Shown one piece after another: positions 55,547-64,000 of a stretch of 64,000 bases of DNA. Numbering within the stretch: the stretch's first letter is position 1; every line of letters starts with the position of its first letter. The DNA is taken from positions 381,118 to 445,117 of the forward strand of contig MU128911.1 of assembly GCA_014904985.1 (NCBI GenBank). Reading direction: 5' to 3'. This DNA comes from Hydnum rufescens UP504 (taxonomy: Eukaryota; Basidiomycota; Agaricomycetes; Cantharellales; Hydnaceae). The notes under the pieces were generated by a model. It saw only the letters and a list, made by a program, of their open reading frames with translations, was not told the origin of the DNA and searched no databases. A program made the position numbers and the translations under genes.

Positions 55547-58500
55547 ATGACTCGCCTCGTACTCCTCCTCAATCCAAACACGAACCCAGTCCCCTGGGGG
55601 CCTCTCGTTTTTGCATCATACGCGTCTTCTGTCTCTGGCGGTGCCGCAGAAATCCAATTCGACGCAGAAATCAAAGCGACGACCCTCAACGACACCCTCA
55701 ATCCGAGCTCAATTACTGACAGCCTACAAATACTCGAGGCCATCGCCGATGTGGCTGGATTAAATGGAGAGAGCTCTAAAGTAATGCTCTATCACTATCA
55801 CTTTTGCGCAAAGAATGAGATCACCGAACTTCTTCCACCAGGCTGCGAGTTTCATCGCACTTTATAGAACACTTTCTGGAAAGATTACCTTTGCTGAGAT
55901 CACGGCAGCCCTCGATTCGCTAGATGATCATCTAGCCTATCGCACTTTTCTAGTTGGCCATGTTCTGTCTCTAGCAGATTGGGCTGTATGGAGCGCGTTG
56001 AAAAGTACGATGCTCGATCTTGGTCTTCTTTTACTCCTCAAATTCTGAGACCTGAACAATAGGCAGCTCCCAGGCACTCGGCGTTCTAAAAAAAAACGTG
56101 CATACGCACCTCGCACGCTGGTATTCTCACCTTGACAGTCTTCCATCTACCCAAGCAGCGTACACCGAGTTTTCTGAAGCCAAATCCACTAAAAAGACTG
56201 CCAAGGCGTCGAATGCCTTTTCTCTTGGACTGCCAAATGCCGTGGAAGGAAGGGTCGTCACTCGATTCCCACCTGAACCCTCTGGTTATTTGCATATTGG
56301 CCACGCCAAAGCTGCTCTTCTCAATCAATACTTTGCTCGAATGTATAGAGGAAAGTTGATTGTTCGGTTCGACGATACGAACCCTAGTAAGGAGAGAGTA
56401 AGTTTTGCTCGTTGGGCCTATTGCCACTTGAAAGGGATCAGGTACTGATCTTTCTCTATAGTCCGAATTCGAGGAGACGATCCTCGAAGATCTGGCCTTG
56501 ATGGATGTCCACGGGGATGTGACGACCCATACTTCGGATTACTTCCAACGGATATACGAGCTGTGTTTGTTGATGATCAAACGAGGTAATGCGTATGCTG
56601 ACGATACCGAACAGCTACAGGTACGTTATTTTTCGATCTGTTTCCTGGAAAAATTCGGCGAATATCGAATGGCCTTGATTCTTTAGATGCGTGCTGAGCG
56701 GATGGAAGGGATTGCGTCTGGTCGCCGAGACGCGTCCGTAGAGGAGAATTTGGCCCGCTTCGCCGAGATGAAGAAAGGTACTGAAGAGGGTCAGCGGTGG
56801 TGTATCCGCGCCAAGATCAGTGTGGATGATCCGAACAAGGCTTTGCGAGATCCTGTCATTTATCGATGCAACATTTTACCACACCATCGTACTGGGTTCG
56901 TTTCCTCGAAAAATCGACTTTTGAGTATCACCATAACCGAATATTCTTCCAGGTCACAGTGGAAAGCATATCCCACGTATGACTTTGCATGTCCTATAGT
57001 CGACCACCTTGAAGGTGATTCTTGGTGGATTCTACTGCTCAACGATGCATAAATAATGCTTGTGATCCATGTTTCCAGGTGTCACTCATGCACTTAGGAC
57101 TAACGAGTACCGCGATCGCAATCCGCAATATCAGTGGATGCTGACCGCTCTAGGGCTGCCCAAAATCGAAGTTTGGGATTTTAGGTTTGTTCTTATCTCA
57201 CCTTTCGGCTTCCTATCGTATAACTTTCATCCCATACTGGTAGCCGTATCAACTTCATCTATACCCTTCTTTCCAAGCGGAAGCTTCACTGGTTCGTAGA
57301 TCAAGGCCTAGTATCTGGATGGGACGACCCGCGATTCCCAACAGTGCGAGGTACGCTATTGAAGGTGAAGCTTTTCTGAGTGGCTTACATCGCACGACAT
57401 AGGTATCCGTCGCCGTGGGTTGACGATCGAAGCATTGCGCAGTTTCATGCTTGCACAAGGGCCTTCTCAAGCACAGATCATGCTGGAATGGGACCAGATA
57501 TGGGCTGCCAACAAGAAGGTCATCGATCCTATTGCTCCTAGATTCTGGGCTATAGTCACGGACCAACGGTACATGTCGTGCTCATTGATGGATAGACCGA
57601 GATTTTGGATTACTGAATCTTTGGCTTCTAAGTGTACCGCTCATTATCAATGGCGGTCCAAAGGATATCGAAGTCAAAGATGTGCCCAAGCATAAGAAGA
57701 ATCCTGACGTTGGGACTAAGAAAGCGCTGTATTCATCAACAGTCTTTATTGAGCAGGTGGATGCTGCATCATTCGAAGACCAAGAGGAGGTAAAAACGCA
57801 TATTGATACATGCGTCCCTGGTCTCATCGCTAACGAGCTTATTGCTTGCTTCAGATCACCTTGATGGATTGGGGCAACGTGATCTTGCGAAAGAAGACTC
57901 TCGGCACAAATGGAGAGGTTGCCGCCCTTGAGGGTGATCTTTTCCTCGAAGGGGACTTTAAGAAGACCAAGAAGGTCACTTGGCTTGCGGAACCTTCATC
58001 ATCGTACCCCCTTCCAAGCGTCACTCTTCTCGACTACGATTATCTCATCACGAAAAAGAAGCTCGATGAAGAGGATAACGTGACGGATTTCGTGACACCC
58101 ACAACCGAATTCCGCGTCGAAGCCTACGCTGATGTGAACATCTTTGGCCTTGCCAGGGGCGACATTATTCAATTCGAACGCAAAGGATTCTACATCCTCG
58201 ATAAGATCACAGGCACCGGAGGAACCGACAGGCACTTTGACTTTGTTAGCATTCCTGATGGTCGGGCGCGGCTCTGGCGAGCAAAGCAGCTCCAGCCGCC
58301 CCCGCAGCCACGGAGCCCAAGGAGAAGAAGACCGCCGTTCCTGGAACTGGAGGATGGGGAAAGAACGGCCCTCCCGCACCCGCCCCACCGAAGAACGTTG
58401 TGAATTCCTCCACCGGGTTGCCTCCCCCGAATCCCAATGAAAAGATCGTGCTTTCTGAAGGCACGCACGGTTTCCGAATCCCCATCACGACGGATATGTA

Positions 58501-58588
58501 TAGCGTAGAGCCGGTGACGGGTCATGCTGAGGCAAGGGCCGATACCACAATGTACAAAGTAGATAGTATCTACGAGCATCTGAAGTAG
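55547..58588 (+). CDS. Cytosolic glutamyl-tRNA synthetase
   Basis: Charges tRNA-Glu with glutamate. ATG 55547 ([20 protein letters not shown]) begins a GST-like N-terminal domain ([30 protein letters not shown]), as in eukaryotic GluRS that binds Arc1/AIMP-type partners. The class I core follows: [20 protein letters not shown] (HIGH), [47 protein letters not shown] (KMSKS form) and [19 protein letters not shown]. The anticodon-binding beta-barrels follow ([35 protein letters not shown]). Nine or more short introns. After VSIPDG (58260) one base is missing; the frame then continues through an Ala/Pro linker ([20 protein letters not shown]) to a C-terminal tail, [20 protein letters not shown] to DSIYEHLK. 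Confidence 0.93.
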
Positions 58589-59435
58589 ATACACATTGGC
58601 CTCAATCTTAATACACTCCTGTTTGCGTTAGCTTTGGAGGGAGTGGGCAAATAGCGAGATGACAGGGGGCCGCTGGTGCACGTGTCCTATCGAAACGACA
58701 GGAACCAAAATTTAAAAAAAGAACAAAAAAAAAAAAAAAGAGCAGGGTCCCGCTGAATCCGAAGATTCGATGTACTTGAAAAATTGCTTAGGGGACAGAT
58801 GTGGAAAGCCCAGATGGATGTCTTTAGTAAAAGGCGAAAGACATGTTCCACTATCCAGGCTTCCTGTCCCTTGTTATAGAACAGTAAAAAGCGTGGGGTC
58901 CATTTGTGTCAATTGGGTTTTCAGTCAAGTTGTGGGATGTTTCGTGATACTGTAGCACGGCCCGACCTCAGGGACTCACCACCATGCAGTTTCTCTTCCC
59001 TAGGGACATCATGTGAACACCACGAGGAATACAGCACGTGTCCAAAACATGGAAGGATCAGTTACCATCCATATTGATTGCGAAAAAATCCAGATCTCAG
59101 TATCCCCTCAATTCCCTCGTCGTTTGGCTTCAAAATTTGTCTAGTTTACAATGGACGTACATATTGCATTAATCTGATGTCTGGAGCTAACCTATGACCC
59201 TCGACAGCGTTACTAATAGGTGATCACGATGGGATATTGGCGGGGAAGCAAAAATAATAAACCATCAACCTTTACAAGCTCCAGAATGCTATAAGTGTGC
59301 GTATATGGCGCAAACAACGATATGAGCACTATACCATACTAGACCTCCTTGATAGTGTCCCCCAGCCACGTGGTCGTCAAAGTCGCACTCACAATCGAAT
59401 GCTGACCACGTATAGCGCTAGCCCGCTCTCCGACT
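58589..59435. other. Intergenic region, no gene seen
   Basis: Convergent 3' ends of GluRS and the F-box/LRR gene. A poly(A) tract lies at about 58711-58740. Confidence 0.45.
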
Positions 59436-60815
59436 TTAATTCGGCAGGACTCGGCGCAGAGTTGTGTATAAGTCGCCAAGTGATGACTTGCTTTGAATGC
59501 GTATGACAAGGAGTCGAAGGACCGTCCGGCCCGGCGTCGGCGTCGACCTGGGAAAGAGTAGAGGATGGGGGAGGGGTACATCGATAACCCATGTCCGTGT
59601 CCGACATGATGAGGGAGCCATATCCGTCAATGTGATACTCTCGAGGGCTGGACAATGTATAGAGCATTTCTGTATGAAGTCCCAACTCCACCAGTTGGCT
59701 CGTGGCCCACATTTGTGTCCATCCGATCGGCGTTCGTCCGTAAATTCGAGGGAGCGGAGAGAGGTTAGTGAGGATAGACAAGAGAAGAAGCGGGGGCTGG
59801 CCCGATGGCCGCACACGGGAAATAGAGGGTCCATTACGTGCAAACGTAACGACTGCAGTTGAGGAAATACGCGTACGAGGCCGCCAAGGGCTGATAATGA
59901 GGATGATTTGTCGGGATCCTGATATGTCACGGTCTTTATTCTGACCGAGATAGTTATTACTGACGTAACAGGTTCGGACAACTGTTCCGCGAGATGTGTG
60001 AAGTCCTGGGCATCATGGGAATCTGCAAAGTCGATAGATTGTATAGAGTGGCCTGGGAGAATTGAAAGGGCATTTCTAGGGGATACGCCACGGAGTTCTC
60101 GGAGCGAAGGGAGGAGGGAAGGAGGGAAAGTACAAAAAGAAGTGACACTAGACACTGGGGGGACCAGAGATTGGTCATGTGACCAGAAATTCCGACGTTT
60201 GAACTTGGGCGTGTCCTGGATCTCGTAGCGTTCAAGGAAAGGCTGGGAAATTAGGAAACCGTGAAGGCCATCACCGGTCGTGATAGAGGATGCAAACTCT
60301 AGGAGTCGAAATCTGAATTTGGTCGCAGAAAGTTGGCTCGCAATCTCCCTTTTGTGGTGCGCGGTGACAAGGTGAAGTGTACGTAAGTGAGGCATGTGTA
60401 ACAGCGCTTCGCATATAATTGCGATAGTCTGAGTAATATCCTGGTGGTCGGGTGTGGCAGAGAGACATCCACCAAGCCCAAGTTTCATGCACCGGACGCC
60501 ACTCGCTCGCTGCTTGTCGCGGGCCACCGCCTCGCAGGCAGCAACAAGTGTTCTGCAACGAAGCCCAGCGTTGGTGTCTTTCTTCCCCGGAAAAATACGG
60601 ATAGCACGCCACAGACGTTCGTTTGTGTCCTTGTGCATCCGTTTATTCACAGTATTCACGGCGAGAAGTGTTTGGAAATCGACTAATTGGGCGATGAGGT
60701 CCACGACATCAAACGGGACTCCGGGTGTACAATATGCGCTCTGGAAGGCATATCAGGACGCTTTCAATACGCCTCGAAGAGTTCTACCCACCTGCGCCGA
60801 CACTCCCTGCCCCAT
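59436..60815 (-). CDS. F-box/leucine-rich-repeat-like protein
   Basis: Probable SCF substrate adaptor. ATG 60815 begins a 24 nt exon (MGQGVSAQ); a 50 nt intron (GTGGGT to TTCCAG) leads to SAYCTPGVPFDVVDLIAQLV and DFQTLLAVNTVNKRMHKDTN, an F-box-like helix pair. The rest is one long exon to the stop at 59436. It has irregular leucine-rich units: LHMPHLRTLHLVTAHHKRE, FPQLQSLRLHVMDPLFPVC, LSSLTSLRSLEFTDER, CPALESITLTDM. Length about 446 residues. This architecture is expanded in agaricomycetes. Target unknown. Confidence 0.75.
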
Positions 60816-61153
60816 GCAAGCCCCGTTGAGAGCGATGACCGCGGTATGAAGAGCGGATACAACCCGGCAATCTGCGGGAATGCTTCTATAAGAAGGATCA
60901 TTCCGCCGCAACTTTGTCTTCCATAACGCAACTTTCAAAGACAGTGCTTGCGGCTCTGATTTCCCTACAGACCAGCAGGCGATTCGGTTCAGCGGAGAGG
61001 AAACTTTTGGCGGTATAAGATCTCGCGGTCCTCCTATATACACTTAGAGACGTGGGTGTCAGAACTTCCACACATTTTCTTGTTGAGATTCTCGTTCCTC
61101 CATACCAATCATATTATTTTGAAAAAACAGTTTGTCGTGGTCTTCAAAGAATC

Positions 61154-62218
61154 ATGGAGGGTTTAGCATTCTGGCTGGCTTCGGAGGCCATCACCAATTC
61201 ACGCAAGGAAAATGGTATTACATACGGTGTCGTGAGCAGACAAGCAAATGCCACTGGAGAAGACGAACTACAGTCGTCCGTGGCATGGAAAATCGGCCAA
61301 GTGATGGGCAAGGATGCTCGCACCATGTTCATCTTCTCGTCCTGGGGCTATGATACCCCACAGACAGCTTCGATTTTTGTTTTTGGCTCCGAGATGGGGC
61401 GCCTTCCTCTGATTCTTGAATCACTCGAAACACGCTTCGGTACGCGGCTGAAACGCGCCTCGGGCCCCCAGAGCGGCTGGAGTGGCTCATTGCTTGCTTG
61501 GGAAAACAACGATGAGCAATCGTTATGGGACGTCTTGAAAGAAGCTAGCACCTTTACACCCACACCCGGGCCTCATTCGTCGATCCCAGCTTCTCTTCCG
61601 CCTCCCCGACCTCCTGGATCTCGCACCATCTACGAAATTCTCGCTGAAGCTCGCGCTCGTTTGCACCGTCTCTCCCCGTCCGAAGCCTACAATGAATCCC
61701 AACATCCAGATGTGCTCCTTGTGGACATCCGTCCTGAAGCGCAACGCAACGAAGAAGGTACGATTCCGGGCGCGTGGATCATCGAGCGAAACCTCCTCCA
61801 GTGGCGCTTTGATCCACAATCCCGCGCACGGCTGGACGTCGCGGACAGTTATGACCGCAGAATTATCGTCTTCTGCTCCCGGGGATCTACGTCCAGTCTT
61901 GCTGCCGCATCGCTATTGGATTTAGGACTCTCAAATGCCACCGATATCGATGGCGGATTTGTGGCGTGGAAGCAGGCGGGGCTCCCGACCGTCCCTGGCG
62001 CTCAATCATCTTCGCCCCTCAGGGAGCTCGCTGACCTTGAACTGGAACCGCCCGCCGCGGATAAAACCGACCTGGAGGATCCATGTGCCAGATGCGATCA
62101 TACTGGCGACAATGCTATCATTCATGGCGCGCCGCTTGGTGTAGATCTTAACCGCCATGTGGTTCACAGAGACGAGCGTGGGCGCCCCTACACTATAAGA
62201 TCACTAGTTCTGGGTTAA
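61154..62218 (+). CDS. Rhodanese-domain protein with unknown N-terminal domain
   Basis: 354 residues, no introns. ATG 61154 is the first in-frame ATG (MEGLAFWLASEAITNSRKEN). Residues 1 to about 150 match nothing I know. Residues about 190-310 form a rhodanese domain: DVLLVDIRPEAQRNEEGTI, PGAWIIERNLLQWRFDP, then RIIVFCSRGSTSSLAAASLL with the active-site Cys in CSRGST, and ATDIDGGFVAWKQAGLP. Rhodanese proteins transfer sulfane sulfur or, with other loop sizes, dephosphorylate arsenate or phosphotyrosine. The six-residue loop CSRGST favours sulfur transfer. The C-terminus has CARCDHTGD, a possible single metal half-site. The start 0.34 kb from the divergent F-box gene suggests a shared promoter region. 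Confidence 0.82.
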   Translation: MEGLAFWLASEAITNSRKENGITYGVVSRQANATGEDELQSSVAWKIGQVMGKDARTMFIFSSWGYDTPQTASIFVFGSEMGRLPLILESLETRFGTRLKRASGPQSGWSGSLLAWENNDEQSLWDVLKEASTFTPTPGPHSSIPASLPPPRPPGSRTIYEILAEARARLHRLSPSEAYNESQHPDVLLVDIRPEAQRNEEGTIPGAWIIERNLLQWRFDPQSRARLDVADSYDRRIIVFCSRGSTSSLAAASLLDLGLSNATDIDGGFVAWKQAGLPTVPGAQSSSPLRELADLELEPPAADKTDLEDPCARCDHTGDNAIIHGAPLGVDLNRHVVHRDERGRPYTIRSLVLG

Positions 62219-62449
62219 TTTGATGAAAATTTTTTTGACTTAAAAGGATGACAATGGGGACATATCTCGGATAATTCAAGTGTACTGAAGGCATCCATAC
62301 CTGCACCTTATCAAATCTTCAGCGGAAACCAACCTCGTCTGTGCTGTGTTGGGGAGCAATGTAATCATGTAGTAGCAAGAGTCAAGAAAAATGCACATCG
62401 TAAGGACAAAGATGAAGACCATATGCAGAGGCCAGATGATGTCATCCTT

Positions 62450-64000
62450 TTAGGGGAATAATCGGTGACGAGGAAGGCGAATAAAGAAGAGGAAGCCAGT
62501 TGTCCCTAATAGTAACAAGGCAGATAGCAAGAAGATGGCCTTGGGAAATGTCGCAACTGTCGCTATGTACGCCGCGCCAAAAAATGTCGGTCCAATGATC
62601 TGCGCGCTACGAGAGGAAGAGGGAAAAAATGACAGATTCAGAAAAAGTTGGCTTCCACAGCAGACGACAACTGAAATCCGACGTACGATAGCGCAGAAAT
62701 GAGTGCTAGTGCACCAAAGAGCTTCCCAGCGTCTTCACCGCCTCTGGGCATCAGGGCGATCGCCAAACTTTGCAAGCCAGGCCCGAAGCCTACTCCCAAC
62801 GGAGCCAGGCATGTCGAGGCAGTGAACAGTAGAGGGCCTGCAACAATACAGACCAGGAGATATGACAAGAGATTAATGAAAGCTGAGATCTTGGTGACGC
62901 GAAGGTCGAACGTCGCGACGCGATGGGCTTGTCGGCGGGACATCCTCTGATCATGAGAGGGATTGAGAGAAAGATTGTGGGGGCTAGTTCCTGCTGAAGC
63001 CGAAGGGTTCGTGGGTGGAGCTGCATCAAGGAGAGGTTGAGTTGGACTGTCGGACGGAACATCTGGATCTCTCAAGGGAGAACGTCGAGGTCCAAGGAGC
63101 CGGTAAATCACTACAAAGGAATCCAGTCAGTATAATCCACGTAAAGTTCTTACGGAGGGCATTACTTACAGGGAAGAATTATCAGGAGCTGTAGAGAGGA
63201 AGTAATCCCAATTGCAGTCAACCAGTATCCCAGCTTCCGGCATGGCATATGGCGTTGAGTCCCTAGAAACCAGGACAAAAATGTTCAAGCACCAACCTGC
63301 TCCGAGGTCCAATGAAAGGCCGCCGCGGCATACTGTATCTTGTATTCGCCGCTCCCCTACATCAATATTCCCAGGTCCTTAGAATGAAAGACATTGAAGT
63401 CAAATACAGAGACCCCACCCCCAAGGAAGCGTGCACAAAATAAGCCAAAGCGAGCCAGGTCAAATTCCAATCGCGCCCGTTTCCAGATTCTTCAGCCACC
63501 CTCTTTCGTGGTATGAAGAGTTCCAGGGGTGTCAAAAAGCTGAAGGCATTCCTGAAGACGATACCTAAAGTACTTCGGTTAGCAGCAACCCATCGTTCGC
63601 GTTTTGCAGCATCCGCCACAGCGGCATTTTCTTGTCGTTCGGCAATGCTGGCTTTAGCAGCCAGGGTAAGGGATTCAGGCATGAAAAAATAGATGACGAT
63701 GGCATAAATTGTGTGGCCAATCGTGTGCACGTAGAAGACTGATAAAAGATCTCCAGTAGCCGTGATCAAGAGGCCTCCCACTGAAAATTTGCAGCGATGT
63801 GATCAGAGCAATGTGAGGAATTATCATTTGGGAGCTTACAAGTGGGTCCTAAAGTCATGCCGACAAATACTATTCCACTATACAGAGAAAACATTTGGGC
63901 ACTAGGCAGAAACCACGATGGATCGGACCACTATCTCTGCCTGAATCGCACAATGGAACTCACCGAGCACCCGGATCGGCGCAGTCGCTTACATATGCAT
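62450..64000 (-). CDS. Major facilitator superfamily transporter (5' end off window)
   Basis: Integral membrane transporter, 3' part. Stop TAA at 62450. Visible segments from N to C: VFVGMTLGPTLGGLLI and SVFYVHTIGHTIYAIVIYFF, followed by a charged cytoplasmic loop (ASIAERQENAAVADAAKRER) and NLTWLALAYFVHASLGVGSL. After an intron come a further helix (LTAIGITSSLQLLIILPVIY), a second Pro/Ser-rich loop (SDSPTQPLLDAAPPTNPSAS) and helices FINLLSYLLVCIVAGPLLF and IFLLSALLLLGTTGFLFFI. Introns are short GT-AG. Substrate cannot be told. The layout resembles fungal MFS proteins of the tetracycline-resistance-like group. Confidence 0.82.

Overview
This window is nuclear DNA of a basidiomycete, most likely an agaricomycete. 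The genes are full of 50-115 nt introns with GTRNGY donors, CTAAY branch points and YAG acceptors. The host gene set is fungal (TAP42, LEU4, POT1, TERT, a C2H2/fungal-type transcription factor, mushroom-type F-box proteins), and the transposons are typical of mushrooms (intron-containing Helitron, Ulp1/DDE elements, MITEs).

Layout. 1-615 is the 5' end of a USP7/UBP15-type deubiquitinase (minus strand). 3701-4909 is a secreted rhamnogalacturonan acetylesterase. 6504-7454 is a four-helix membrane protein. 7.76-25.8 kb is a trans­poson nest: a decayed Helitron (7759 to about 13.7 kb, minus), then an 11.1 kb TA-flanked element (13738-24884) whose gene joins a Ulp1-type protease to a pogo/CENP-B-like DDE transposase. 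That gene is split by a second, 6.85 kb inverted-repeat element (14399-21251). A 468 bp MITE with a perfect 9 bp target duplication follows at 25291-25758.

26-37 kb returns to host genes: TAP42 (+), a two-domain fasciclin protein (+), PRMT3 (-) and telomerase reverse transcriptase TERT (+). PRMT3 and TERT are head-to-head with 51 bp between start codons. 37-44 kb holds a C2H2 transcription factor (-), a small unknown protein (+), and an F-box gene (-) split by a 755 bp transposon with a perfect 8 bp target duplication. 45-64 kb holds a small secreted Cys-containing protein, POT1 (+), a short TIR insertion, LEU4 (-), cytosolic glutamyl-tRNA synthetase (+), an F-box/LRR-type protein (-), a rhodanese protein (+) and an MFS transporter that runs off the end (-). 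The catalytic telomerase subunit and the telomere end-binding protein POT1 thus lie within 10 kb of each other.

The strongest candidate for something undescribed is the inner element at 14.4-21.25 kb. It has no recognisable protein gene. It contains 11 modules that each look like a 90-115 nt spliceosomal intron with a central hairpin, and each exon-like segment ends in a second, GC-rich hairpin just before the 5' splice site. Modules left of a 546 bp near-perfect palindrome point left; those to its right point right. A 25-N gap begins exactly where a second copy of the palindrome would be expected.

A caution: about ten otherwise well-conserved genes each need a single 1-nt indel to read through (TAP42, PRMT3, TERT, POT1, LEU4, GluRS and others). 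Uncorrected assembly indels are the likelier cause. The transposons instead carry C-to-T stops, which look like real decay.
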